NCBI RefSeq assembly: GCF_032854445.1 | Contig: NC_088295.1 | Location: 73,312,028 to 73,376,027 of the forward strand | Source: Liolophura sinensis | Taxonomy: Eukaryota > Mollusca > Polyplacophora > Chitonida > Chitonidae | DNA length: 64,000 bases | Direction of reading: 5' to 3' | In this document: in pieces, positions 45,883-59,000 of the stretch | How the letters are laid out: each line of letters begins with the position of its first letter | How positions within the stretch are numbered: position 1 is the first letter of the stretch | The notes under the pieces: model-generated | What the model was told of the DNA's origin: nothing | The model's database searches: none | Seen by the model: only the letters and a program-made list of their open reading frames with translations | Program-made: the position numbers and the translations under genes

Positions 45883-46639
45883 TTTCTTAACTCTTAATTA
45901 ATTATTAAATGCGATAGCTGATAGAAGATGGTAAGGTGAAAAGTGATATTTGTAATCGTACGATTTATTATAATATACAAATTCTATTATTAAGGTCGGC
46001 AAACCTTCTAGAATTGACACTGTACTATTCGATTGCTCACCTTTAAAATAATACTGTGGCAACATCAAAGAAAACATTTCCACTTCTAGATTAACACTAG
46101 ATTCTAGATTCCCTACATTCACTGGTGTCAAATACAGAGACTGACTAAACATTTTGGGGAACTGCGTTCGTCTAATGTAGGCCTTCCCACGGATTCGCAT
46201 CCTATACTAACCCTAATTTTGTTTCATATCCATTACTTGGAATTTAGTATGTTTAAATATCCTCATAAATATTTTGCTTGTGTATAAAAGATAGGATGTA
46301 TGCGTCTCCATCTGTCTGCATGAAGTTTTCCATACATTGACCAATTCAGTATATTTCGACAAGGAGGCGCTGATATTAATTTTAAAAATCCAAGTTCAGC
46401 AATTACAATTTTATGATAAATGCTATGTCTGGATCTGCTACAAACTACTTTAATCCTGTTTAATTACACTGTTGAAATTCTGTATGTCCAAAGAGAGATA
46501 TGAAGGTTTCTTAGATCACTGTTCTTGTGGTTTGTCTCGAAATATTACACGTGATTGTTACAATCTTAGGATCTAAAACAGACGTTTTAAATTCTTAAAT
46601 TTTAAATAAAAGTATTTATGACTAACCGAGTCACACCTA
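45883..46639. other. Intergenic, nothing recognised
   Basis: A 100-codon open frame on the - strand (45,898-46,200) has no recognisable motif. Confidence 0.5.
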
Positions 46640-47190
46640 AGACCTTAAAAGAGGAAGTTGTAACTTCCTCGCTTGTCGTTGTGTATGAAGGGGATAATGC
46701 AAAGACTGCTTGACCCGTATCAATACAATGGCTCGGGCGAGGTGGCCTTCGGTAAGTCGTCTCAGTGAAGCAGCGCTAAATAAAAGAGCGGTGGAAATCC
46801 GTTCTGCAATGAGACACTTTACATGCACTCCCAGGATTCCTTCATCGTCATATGACTGGCTGGGCCTCCGTGGCTCAGTCGGTTAGCGCGTTAGCGTAGC
46901 GTAATGACCCAGGAGCCTCTCACCAATGCGGTCGCTGTGAGTTCAAGTCCAGCTCATGCTGGCTTCCTCTCCGGCCGTACGTGGGAAGGTCTGCCAGCAA
47001 CCTGCGGATGGTCGTGGGTTTCCCCTGGGTTCTGCCCGGTTCCCTCCCACCATAATGCTGGCCGCCGTCGTATAAATGAAATATTCTTGAGCACGGCGTA
47101 AAACACCAATCAAATAAATAAATAAATAAATCGTATGACTGAAAAATTGTTAAGTACGACAATAAACCCCAAGCACTCACTCACTCATTC
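46640..47190 (+). repeat. Second-family SINE interrupted by a main-family SINE
   Basis: Left part 46,640-46,858 (gttgtaacttcctcgcttg to tatgactg) and right part 47,134-47,190 (tatgactgaaaaattg to cactcactcactc) belong together. Confidence 0.85.
46859..47133 (+). repeat. Complete tRNA-derived SINE nested in another SINE
   Basis: Head, body, core and AAAT tail intact; flanked by tatgactg at 46,851-46,858 and 47,134-47,141. The best-preserved copy in the window. A box tggctcagtcgg matches the consensus exactly. Confidence 0.9.
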
Positions 47191-48560
47191 ATGACTAAAT
47201 GGTAATTCTGAATGTTTCAGATTACCTGAAACAGTGGGGCCTATGTACCTGATTACCAATAAGAAGGACTGTGTACCTGATTACCAAGAGTCAGGCATAT
47301 GTACCCATTTACACACTAGACTACTGTTTGGACTACTGCTCTTGAGATGGCAATATCTCATACCTATTCTATACCAAATCTAAATACATATTCACAACTT
47401 CTAACAGAATTTAAGCAGCATATTTATTGACAATACATTACAGAAAGAAATTGGTATGGCTATTCAAAGTACTTAAAAAGGATATAACAGATTGTAAACT
47501 GCACACATGTAGCTGTTCAGTCATTTTTAGAATGTAAATGCCAAAGCTATTCACTCCAGTACAGAATGCGCATGGCAATTTACAGTGTTTTACATAATCC
47601 ATTGCTCATACTCTCTATAAAGTCAAAACTGATCTCAAATCTCCACTTCACTTCAGGTGATCTGTTTCCTATAATTTTACCCAGGTGCAGTAAGTAATCT
47701 GACAAACAAATTAAGGTCTTAGCAGTTCCAATATAAAAGAATGTGAAAGGCATGATAGCCTAAGGAGTAGAAGTCACTTTGCAACAATGCCATTTTCCCA
47801 TATATTTAATGTGAAAAAAAAGAAGAAAATCTTCATTATTAATCCAATAAAAACATGACAATGAATATCTAATCAAACAACCAGTAACCTGCTGGGATAA
47901 GGCTCATGCATAATGCACTTTTACGACAATGTAAAATTATGTTTTAAAAAATCTACACACCGGATATATTTAAAATCAAGACTACATGCAGAGTTTGTCT
48001 TTTTTATACATATACCTGTAAGTTCAAGTTTTCATTATAAAGCAATAAAATGGTCATAATTAAACAAACAGAAACAGCCACTAACAGCAAGCCTTTGTAC
48101 ATCTGGTAGATTCTGAGAAATAGAAAACACACACAATCATAAATAAACGTTAATATTATAAAGTTTGACATATTTAATCACATCAATGATTATTTTCATG
48201 ATTCACTTAAGGATTTAAGGAATAAGTTAAAGGCTTAATGGACTAAGCGCAGCATGATTAAACATGGATACCAAATTTAAATACCATATTACCAGAATGG
48301 TTACAGATCCAGCTAACTACTACTATATCAGTTTTTGCAAAGTGGTCCACAAATGAGACAATTTCAACTATTCAAGCATGACTGTATCAGTGTACACAAA
48401 AAAATGTTTTTATAGTATACGCATGGACAAATCATCAGGTTAATAGACACACACCCTGTCAAAACAAAAAGAGAAAAAGAAAGGCTCTGGCATCTAATTC
48501 CATTAATCAAAATATGTAGTTTCATTCAAGTGTACTTTTGTAAGGCATGTAGCATCTCCA
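47191..48560 (-). other. Downstream region and probable 3' UTR of the GTPase gene
   Basis: AT-rich sequence after the stop at 48,561. Several AATAAA-type hexamers exist on the - strand, so the poly(A) site cannot be chosen. No other gene seen. Confidence 0.5.
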
Positions 48561-51202
48561 TCAATTATTCTTTTTGTCATCTTTCACATAATTCTTGAAG
48601 TACAATACAAAGCCCCCAAAGATAACAAAGATAATCCAAAAAATGTAGCCAATAACACAATGCTGGACTGTGTTCAAGCTACTGCAGACTGCCCTAAGCT
48701 CTGGCAATTCATCAAGGCTTGAACTCCCACCGTACCTAGGCATGTCTCTCACGCGGGTACATGTCAGTTGTAGGCTCTTCATGTCAACTTCTGGAGACCT
48801 GAACATAAACGTCATGAGCAGAAAGAAAAGACCAAATACAATCATTAGCCAACCGGCCCAAGAAGAATTAAACTGGATGTTGCCAGAGACGTCCTGCCAG
48901 AGACGCTCTACCTGCTCCACAGGGGTCTTAGGAGCAGGTGGCTGGGGTTTGGGTGGGAGCAAATGTGAGAAATCCTCCACCTCTTGATCTGAGGAAACCA
49001 TGATATACGGATCCACCAACTGCCTGAAGAACCTTAGGATGGGTTCATCCAGACGTGAGTAAGTCCTGGATTCCCTCTCAGGAGCAGTGCTTTGACAGTA
49101 GTTAATACATTTCATCAGGCGATGCTCACTGCCCTCTAAACCCAAGCATCGTGTAAACTCCTTGACCCTGGCTTTGACATCATCAGCTGGGATTTCTTCC
49201 GCTTTATCCATCTTGGTCATGACTCCATACACTGGGATACCTTAAAGAAACCAGCACAAAAGAGATAATGCTCTGGCCTAGATTACATGCTGCTTCTATT
49301 TATTTCTTTCTTTGTTCGTTGTTGACTGGCGTTTTACTTAAGAATATTTCACTTACATGGTGGCCAGCATTATGTTTGGGGAAACTGGGCAGAGCCCATG
49401 TGAAACCCATGACTATCTGCAGGCTGCTGCCATACCTTCTCACTTATGGCAAGAGAGCAAGCCAACATGACATTCTGCTTCTAAAATGACAGCTTTAATA
49501 CTTGCTTAGGATATGTATGCCTTGCCTGTTTGAGCTGGTCATAGAGTGTTTTTATTATTGTTTCTCCAACAGAATGGGGCTATGGCTGGTGGAGAGGAGT
49601 AATAGGTTCAGAAGTTTTGAGACACTAGCCAGTGTTAGAAAGAGCCAAACATGACCTCTGACCTGAGATTGCACAACATGGCCACACATAATATCTCATT
49701 AAAATATTGTCCAACAACAGAAGTTCCCAAGCCCTTGATCCATGACGTAACAGGTTCATGCCCAGCTCCCACAGGTTTATACCCAGCCCCCCACAGGATC
49801 ATACTCAGACCCCACAGGTTCAAACCCAGCCGCAACAGGATCATACCCAGCCCCCACAGGTTCATACCCAGTCCCCAAAGGTTGATGCCCAACTCCCACA
49901 GGTTCATGCCCAGCCCCCACAGGATATTACCCATCCCCAACAGGTTCTTACCCAGCTCCCTCTGGTTCTTACCCAGCTCCCTCTGGTTCATACCCATCCC
50001 CCACAGGATCATACCCAGCCCTCACAGGATCAAACCCAGCTCCCACAGGATCATACCCAGATGTGCTCACTTCTTATCCTTGGATTGTTGGAGGTGCCAG
50101 AAGGCCTGGCTGCCCGGATGACACAGCCAATCAGTTTTTCCGGAATTTTCTCATTGACCGAAGCAAGGAAAATAACCCTGTCCACCTTAAGATCGGGGTT
50201 TTCTGTGGGGTATTTTTTCCGTAGGCCCTCCACACCTTGACGGATTCCTATTTCCTCAGCCTTTGCCACTGGTTCACCTTCTGGGAGCCGACCGTACATA
50301 AGCATCCTTAGGAGCTCCTCATTGACCTCAGTTGTCTCGTTGGACAGTCCCGCCAAGTCAATCAGCACTGGGAGACGGCCATCTTTATATGGCTGTTTAT
50401 ACGCCTCATCTTGTAAACCACAGTCTGGAAATCTACAAAACGGTATGCTAGAAACTAGAAATAAAATCTTAATTTCAACAAAGACTATTGTGTTGAGGTG
50501 CAAGGCGTGTGCCATCCTAGGTGGCTTTAGTGATGAAGGGTCATTTCAAAACCAGCTTCAATACTATGAGGCACCATTTACTTTTGTGCAATTATATATT
50601 ATTCACTTCAAACTTTGTATCTTTATGTATGAATCAGTTTTCTATTTCATTAAGTTGCTCTTACCAAAAAAACATCACTCTGTAATATCTGACTTTACCC
50701 CAATACATACTACAGCCCATGAAGGTGTGCCTCATTTCAAAACGTACCAGTGTACTAACATTTTACACTTTCAGTGACTTTCACATATTCTTACCAAAAA
50801 AATTCAACCATAAGAAATGAAACGTACTTACAGTTGTATTTACTATCAATCATCAATACATGTACTGCACTGCCCTCAAAGTGACAGCAAATATGGACAA
50901 GCAAGGGGCTATAGTTACCTTTGGACGAAAAATGATACTGGCCTCCCATCTCCATGTTTCCCAGAAAGAGAGTATTCATGCCAGTGACCACACAACGCAG
51001 CAGACAAAGATGTGAGGAAGGATGATTTACCAACGCCAGCTGTTCCAATAGTCAGAATGTTCAGTGTTTTCTTGTGTTTTTTCAGTCGGCTTGCTATTTC
51101 TTGTCTGAACATGTCCACCTTTTCTTGGGCCTCCAAATCTTCATCACTCATGATGGAAAAACCTGATGTGCTATCACAGTCATCATCCTTATCTCCACCC
51201 AT
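48561..51202 (-). CDS. P-loop GTPase with two C-terminal membrane helices
   Basis: Four coding exons on the - strand: 51,202-50,919 (exon reaches back to an acceptor at 51,225), 50,869-50,832 (38 nt), 50,424-50,071 and 49,240-48,561. The lengths sum to 1,356 nt, exactly 452 codons with stop. Residues 53-60 are the Walker A motif (GTAGVGKS), 130-133 the G3-type DLAG, and 234-237 the G4-type TKMD. A proline-rich hinge (PPKPQPPAPKTP, about 321-331) leads to membrane helices at about 353-372 and 420-440, and the tail is lysine-rich. This layout recalls interferon-inducible IFI44-like and other animal immune GTPases, but I do not recognise the exact family. The start ATG (51,202) is the first in frame after the acceptor; the 5' UTR exon was not found. 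The 38-nt exon is the least certain part. Confidence 0.75.
49301..49470 (-). repeat. Diverged SINE in the last intron of the GTPase gene
   Basis: gactggcgttttacttaagaatattt and the core remain, strongly mutated; no head. Confidence 0.6.
49620..49720. repeat. Interspersed repeat, copy 1 (partner 51,340-51,440)
   Basis: agagccaaacatgacctctg, then acctgagattgcaca and tgtccaacaac are shared with 51,340-51,440 in the same orientation. One copy lies in the last intron, the other upstream of the first coding exon of the GTPase gene. Confidence 0.75.
49745..50062 (-). repeat. 21-bp G-rich minisatellite next to a 5' splice site
   Basis: About 15 units of 21-22 bases with cccagcccccacaggttcat on the + strand. 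It ends three bases from the exon 3 donor (50,065-50,070). In the transcribed (-) sense it is rich in G runs (tgtgggggctgggtatgaac). Because 21 is a multiple of three it yields false ORFs on both strands. Confidence 0.85.
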
Positions 51203-51225
51203 CTTACTAAACACTTGTGTGCCTC

Positions 51226-54200
51226 CTGCAAACAAGATTTTAGGATTATTTTAGCCCCTTGAACTAGACTGTTACAAATACAGGGGTCCACCAGAAACAA
51301 AGACTGTCATATACATTAATTCACAAGAGTTCTGGCATGTTTGAAGACACTAGCTAGTGTTCGACAGAGCCAAACATGACCTCTGACCTGAGATTGCACA
51401 CAGGGCAAAATATCTCAATAAAACATCGTCCAACAACATTCGTTTTTTGATAGATTTTTACTTAACAAAGAAAAACAAGTTACATGTTTCCCAAATTTTA
51501 TAAAGCTACATGTTCTCAGATGGAAGTGTGTTCAGCGAATATCATGCTCTGTACCATTGTACATGTAAGCATTCAGCCAAATAATATGGACCACTGGTTC
51601 ACAAGTGGAGAGGGAACCTAAAACAACTAAATCATGAGCTTATCAAAGATCACAAAAGCAGTTGCTTTATAACATTCTTTTCTGCTAAATTAAGTATATG
51701 CACATCCTGACGTGTACCTCTCACTTGTAGTTTATGAACCATTTTTCCAAAATGTGATAACCAGCAGACCTAACAACCCATATCTAAGAGATGCCCCAGC
51801 TGCATTGAGCCAGATATCAGTTAGGTTCTTTGCTTGGTCATGTGAGGTGACTGCTGGAAGTGTAAACAAAGCAAATATAAACCAGGCTGGAAATTCCTTG
51901 ATGACATCATTCGCTCTTTATTTGTGTACATGTATTTCAATTATACTATGGTCAACATCCAAGAAGCCCTTAGAATGTTTCATTCACAAACAAAATTAAA
52001 GATGACTGCTGTCTTTGAATTAACCATTTTAAGGGAATGGAATACTACAATTGGAGAGCAATACATATATTATTAGGTAATTCAGTGATGGGATACGGAG
52101 ATATATGATGTTAGTAACCTATTTATCCCAGATCAAAAAAAATACTACGCTTTTCACTGGACAACAACGGTCACATGGAGGGATGTGTATATTCTCGAAT
52201 CCTGCAGACAATGTCAAATATGCCTGCTGACTAGGCTATCTCCTTTTCTCTGCTTATGAAAACAAGGTCTCACTTCACATTTCACCTACAGTCTTCTGCT
52301 CTGAACTGATGGGGTCTTTCGCAAGGAAAAATTCATTACATGGTTACTCAGTGCTAGGATACGGAAATATATGGTGTCAGTTATTCTCACACTGAGCGAT
52401 GCATTAGTAGACATAAAACGTATATAGAAAATCTTCATACCAATAATATCCACATACATTACATCTAGTAACAAATTGTTATCTAATCCTGTTAGATATC
52501 TCCCGGTGTTTTGTTTCACATGTACTTATGCTTTTGAAAGGCCTTCAAGCATACATGTATGATCATGCTACATACAGATGTTTGAAGCAATCTGGACAAG
52601 TACCAAATTGCTCTATTTGCATATATCACAAGGTCATCAATTTTGGATATATGCTAAGCATAGGCTAACCGTTGCGAGAAATAAAAATTCGCTGTAACTA
52701 GCTGCCTAATTCCACATGACGAGCTACTAATATCACCTGAGCTGAGTTCTACACTGGTTTATTGTTATTCTATTCATAATCACATGTGTTGCACACTATA
52801 ATAATTGTATTTATCTGGAGGTGAGCTGCTACATCAATGATCTATGTTTTCATACCATATACACATGCTCGTAACTGGTTTTGTGCCTGAAACTTCACCG
52901 GTGGGAATATGTTAAATCAAATACCATGTTCAAAAATATTTCTCATAAAGTGAATTACCTAGCTGATCAAGTTGCACATTTTGCCTGGCTATAAGAATTC
53001 TATTGATCTCAGAAATAGTTTAATAGCCCCGCATGTTACATGAAATGTCATGCAAGATCACAAGAGATTTTCTGCTAAAGCTAGGCTAGTATGAACAGCT
53101 AGCTAACATCCAACATTTGGTGTTTTCCTGTGAGAAATACAGCTACAGTGCTAATATTATAGTTAACATGATTGGCTGAGGGGGGATACGAAGTCTTTTC
53201 ACCAGGCTCTGCCCAGTTTCCTGGTTTCATGTTTTTGTCTCCAGTGACTACCAATATCTGTGCTTCCCCTAAGTAATTTTGTGACAAAATTGTGGCACTT
53301 GTGGCTATCACACAGTGGCTGCGTATTCCCTTTAAATTTTACACAATTCTGACAGCTGAGACATGAAAGATGCCTGTATTTTTTCTCCCAGAGGAGTACT
53401 GCAATACACATATTTGACAAGATGCCACAGGATATACAGGATCACCAGGGGATTCTGGCATCATATGGTGAACACTTAAGGTACCTGTTCATGGAATACC
53501 AGTAGGCCTACCCAAAGTCATCCATTGATAAAACTGTGTAGTCTCCGTAACAGGGAAAAGATCGTCGGGCGACAGTTCTGGCTTGATCTCTCAGCCATGA
53601 AGTCACTGGAGCCATCATATTTCTAACATCAACCAAGAGAAATATTATTTTATTTGAAATACACTGAATGACTACGGTCTGCGGGAGTTACGTGGCATTC
53701 TGTTTGGGTTTTTTTTTTAGTCCATAAACGCGCAGCTGTCAGTTCAACCTGCCTATGTTAAGAATTTAAGTGTGTACTACGCAGCTCACTAATTTGTCAC
53801 AACCATACATGTACAGCTCTAACAACCTCTCTCACGAACGCTCACTGATGCATACTTACAACAATTTGTAGCTGTCCGAAGATACAAAATTTAGTGGGTG
53901 GATATTGGTCTTCAACTTTGACGGTCGTCTGAGCCTGCACGCTTGACAGCTTCTTGTTTATCAACGAACCACACCACACACATGAGATTGTTCCACTTCC
54001 AAATTGTTGACTTCGTCTCGTCACTACAATACACAATACCCAATTCACTGTTTGGATTTTACATTGACATTAGTATATTATTCGTTTAATTGATTTGATA
54101 TTACGTTAGTTTTGTTCTTCAAGTATTTTGTTGTTAGAACTATATTTTAATGCGCGAGGTCAAACGGGCAAGGTGCTTGTTTAAGAGCCAAAACGAGGCC

Positions 54201-55200
54201 GGGGAATTCCCGTACAAGTCAAAGTTCAGGGACGGTCTGACAGTGTACCACCAGTAAACAATTCGCTTTCAGTTTCAGATGTCGGCCTACGTGCTAACAG
54301 CTCGAAACGACACGTAGACAACGTTTCAGTTAATGTTTTCATCATTCTCACATGGTTTTAGCTGATGGCTGATGTAACTAAGAAGGTTACTTTTTGGCCT
54401 ATATGATATTGTATTTATTCGATCTTGAGCCTTGGACCCTGAACATGGAGTGAGTACAGGCCAATAAATACACGTACATAATTTATATATATGACCATTC
54501 TGATAAAAAGCAAACAAACCTAAGCGCTGAACATAAGATACATACATGTGTATTTGTATCCTTGAATATGGTCATCAACGGCTTTTATTTTTTATTTTTC
54601 ATGATTGGGACAAGTTTAAGACAGCGAGAAACTTACTATGCCTATAAATCCCTCTGGCTCAGTTGGTAACTTAAAATTTCAAAAATGGTGGTACAGCCCA
54701 GTTTCATTTCTGCAGGGTACCGGCTACAACGTCTGAAGTGATGAAAAAAGTGCCATGTACTAGTGTGTATTAGGTAAACAACTAAATATCAACACTTAGG
54801 GTTTTATAGTATCAATAAACTGGTAAATTAATATTATAGCTACACATTTAGCTGTGTTATTGATTTCTGCCATGCAAGCCATATTAAATTATGTGGAGTA
54901 ACAATTAATATGCGACTTTTAATTAAGATAAGTTCATTAAACTTAATCTGATCACAAGCAAACCTATTTACTCTTAGGCCTAGAATTATACTTTCTTAAT
55001 TACGCACTTTCCAATAAGTTATACACATGTACTTGTTACGCTGGCACTCAGGTTGCCACTAGAAGCAGTAGCACGTACTTTTTGATCTCATTGAATTTGA
55101 AGGTTGAGAGTTCAAATTAAACTGAAATCAAACAGTTCAGTCTTGTAGTCTGATTTCAATAAACTTTCAACTATTGGTCCATACAGTGTCAGTGTCTTGA
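51226..55200. other. Divergent intergenic region, no gene recognised
   Basis: Contains the repeat partner at 51,340-51,440 and an imperfect repeat of a motif like gatacggagatatatgatgt (52,095 and 52,360). The 5' UTR exon and promoter of the GTPase gene, and the start of the coiled-coil gene, must lie in or near here but could not be placed. Confidence 0.5.
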
Positions 55201-55234
55201 AGCCTCAAACAACCAAACAACATAGACCTTTAAA

Positions 55235-55890
55235 AGAAGGTCGGGCAAAGCCCAGGGGATACCCACGATCAACCATAGGTTGTATGCAGAGGAGACCAGC
55301 ATGAGCTGGATTTGAACTCACAGCGGCCACATTGGTGACAGGCTCCTTGATCACTACGCCACGCTGGCGTGCTAAATTTTTTTTTTTTTTTTTTTGGATT
55401 GGGGCAGAACCCGGGGGAAAACCACGACCATCCGCAGGTAGCTGACCCTCAACCATGGAGGCCTGGTTATTGTTTATATAGGTGTCCATTGTGGCCTTGT
55501 TGTTAGGTAAGCTATCACAGCACAGTGACCCATGAGCCTTTCACCAATGCTATTGCTGTTAAGTCTAGCTTATCTTGACTTCCTCTCCAGTCATACTTGG
55601 GAAGGTGTGCTTGATTTACAGTATCTAGCTGACCCTCAACCATGGAGGCCTGGTTATTGTTTATATAGGTGTCCATGGTGGCCTTGTTGTTAGGTAAGCT
55701 ATCACAGCACAGTGACCCATGAGCCTTTCACCAGTGCTATTGCTGTTAAGTCCAGCTTATCTTGGCTTCCTCTCCAGTCATACCTGGGAAGGTGTGCTTG
55801 ATTTCTTCCAACATTAATACTGACTGCTGTCATGTAAGTGAAATATTCTTGAGTAAGGTGCAAAACTCCAGTCAAATAAATACATAAATA
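55235..55890. repeat. Composite SINE debris with a 187-bp tandem duplication
   Basis: A reversed SINE piece (55,235-55,375), a T20 run, a second reversed piece (55,396-55,445), then a + strand SINE. The segment gctgaccctcaaccatggag to ggtgtgcttgattt occurs from 55,441 and again from 55,628. The second unit continues into a core (catgtaagtgaaatattctt) and tail. Confidence 0.75.
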
Positions 55891-56093
55891 TTGTAAACTC
55901 TTATAAATTTGAAAAGCCTAATGAAATATTTCTGTCACTGAAAGCGGGTGCAAACTAAACTTACTAAGATGTAGAATGATTGCACCAGTAAACCCGTGAT
56001 GACAATCATTGCAAGTGCATGTAACATTGTAACATGCAACTTCGTACACATGCACATTTATTAAGAGGATTGCCTTGTTTGTGTTTTTTACAG

Positions 56094-59000
56094 TCCCACA
56101 GTGGTGTTTTTTCTCCTACTGCATGTAGTTCTTCACCATTCATTCATTGTGGCTGAGGCTAGTGATAACATGGACAAGCCGTTCTCTGAGCCCCAAGCTA
56201 CTGTAGTTAACTCACAGGGACAAGAGAAAAAGGCTGATACTTTGACTCCAGGTAATTATGGGTCATACTGGAAAAACCAGAATATAATAAAGTAAATCTT
56301 TAGCAATAAGGGAACATTAAGCTCAAAAGCATTTTAATAGCTTGATTGTTACATTGTTAATTGCAAAAAGAAAAGCAGTTGTATATTAGTGCCCATAAAT
56401 ACTAAATTTATTATCATGTTGTATGTGAGCTTATTTGTAAGGTCATTTATAATGGGAGAAACAACTGTATTATTGTTTATTATACATGAATGTACTACAT
56501 GAAGCTAATATCATATCCATTATATGTAGCTTATAAAAGAGAATTTAGTCTTACCTGTGATTGTATATGTAGTACTTTGTAGCACAAGAATTGAAGCTGA
56601 TCTAGATACTGTAAATCTGCAACCTTTTCAACCTCGGAAGCACTTTTTTGAGTGAAATTGTTGTATACAATTATTATGAAAATGACACTAAAATGATTTG
56701 TTTGTGTCACCAAAGATGTACACGTCATAAAACTGTGCCAATTATTTCTCTACACCCCATAGTTCTTGCAGAGTGTTTTGACATATTAGTTGCAGAAGTC
56801 ATTGAAAGGGTTGAGGAATGAGGTAGTTATTTGTTGGTTTATATGTTGCAGTAGGTTGTTGGACAATAAAAGACCTGTCTCTTGTCATGCTTGTGCATGT
56901 CTCTCATGCTCCTTCCCACACAGCACTGAGAGGACAGATATGCTATATGTAGATAACATGTAGCATTATTAATAATGGTTTCCTGGAGAACATAACTCTA
57001 CACTTAAAGTGAAATTGTTAGAGAATTTAAGGATACATGGTACATTTTTTTAATTTATAAATGATTAAATAAGAGCACAATAAATGTTTTCAACTTTCTT
57101 CTTGGCATGTAAAAATGGCTTAAAACTACAGTTTTATTAAGTCTCCATCAGTGGCCAGAAATGAGGTGGAATACTGTGATAACATCAATAATGGTAGCTG
57201 TCAAAACAACATTGTTGGGGCTGGGATATAGTGTGGTATATCCCAGGCTTGGGAGAGAGTGTGAATTGTGGGCGCTATAATTCCCGGTATGTTTCCGAAG
57301 ATTCCCAACCATTGAGGGAAAATATGCATAAAACAGCAGGGTAATAACAGCTATGAAGTATGCCTCGGAAATGTGAAATAAATTCCCATTTTTCTCACAT
57401 CCTCGTTCATTTTCCTTAAAGTGAGTGAGTGAGTGCTTGGGGTTTAACGTCATATTTAACAATTTTTCAGTCATATGACGACGAAGGTGTACCTTAAGGT
57501 ACGCGTAATGTGCTTCCTTGTTGCAGGATGGATTTCCACCGCTCTTTTATCTAGTGCTGCTTCATTCAGACTTACCGAAGGCAAGTAAGCCGCTCTGCCC
57601 GAGCCATTATACTGATACGGGTTAACAGTCGCTGCATTACCCCCTTAATGTTGAATGCCAAGCGAGGAAGCTAGAACTTCCTCTTTTAAAGTCTTAGGTG
57701 TGACCCATTTTCCTTAAAGCCATACTCTTCGTTTATGTGTCCTTTAATCATATGTTATTATTAAAAGTATTTTTAATTTTTTGGCTTCAGGTACAGATTT
57801 TAAAGACACTGTTAACAAAATATCCGAGTTAGAGAAATTACTGGGAAATTGTAAAGAAGAATTAAATGCATCATTGAACAGAATATCTGAGCTGGAGAAA
57901 TCATGGGGAAATCATAAAGAAGAATTAAATGCATCATTGAACAGAATATCTGAGCTGGAGAAATCATGGGGAAATCATAAAGAAGAATTAAATGCATCAT
58001 TGAACAGAATATCTGAGCTGGAGAAATCATGGGGAAATCATAAAGAAGAATTAAATGCATCACTGAAAAAAGTGAACGAAACTGTTTCTGAGACAGTGCA
58101 ATCACACAAAAATGTTCAGGTCAACTATACCAAATTTCAGTCTGAGCATTTGCAGCTTAACAAAAGTATTTCTGATTTTAAGGAACAATTAAAAACCCTG
58201 TCTGAAACAGAAAGCCAGATACAAAAACAACTATCAAGATCGGAAAGTTACTTCAATCTTACTGATAAAGAAATAAATGCAAACTTAACTCAATTGCGTT
58301 CGGAGATTGATAAAATTAATACTTGGAAAGATAAAATAGTTCAGTCCCTCCAAGACCAGTTGATGGAGTTAATGGAAGCACAAAAAATGACAGTGACAGT
58401 GGCAAAATTTGTAAACCTAGAAACTGACTTGCATCGGCGTACAGACGAATTGAACAATAAAGTGGAAAAGTTGATGTCTGATACAAAAGAACAAGATGAT
58501 TTATTTTCAAAAGACTTTGAGTTACAAAATAATAACTTGAAGGAGTTAAACGTGACCCAAAAGTTGATAGAAACAAAAGTTGGAGCCTTAGAAACAACCT
58601 TACAAGAAACTGAAACGAAGCTGAACGACAGATTAGACCAGTCTGAATCTGACAAACAAGATAATAATAAAGCATTTAATGGGAGACTTGAATTACAAAG
58701 TGAGAAACTGGAAGAGATGCTAAAAACTCAACGTCGATTAGAAGAGGAGCTGAAGGAGTTAAGAGGGAAATTTGAACATTCTGAAGAACAGCAAAACCAG
58801 AAGATCAGACAGACATACACAAGAACTGTGGAGATAGAATCAGATGTAAAAAATAATCAAGGTATGTTTACAACAGTTGGTTATCATTAATTAACAAAGT
58901 CTGTTTAAAGATGTGGTACTTTGTGAAAATTCCTAACAAGGTTTTCTGTATATGCTAATACATTCATGACGGACACAGTGTGTCTAAATTAAAATCTGAT

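Noticed and set aside
45898..46200. 100-codon open frame on the - strand
   Set aside because: AT-rich, no motif or homologue recognised; could be chance.
49635..50240. Open frames of 125-160 codons on both strands
   Set aside because: Created by the 21-bp minisatellite and the antisense of GTPase exon 3.
51712..51999. 95-codon open frame upstream of the GTPase gene
   Set aside because: No recognisable domain; starts and ends without splice or promoter support.
57812..58675. Three - strand frames opposite the coiled-coil exon
   Set aside because: Antisense shadows of a strongly biased coding sequence.
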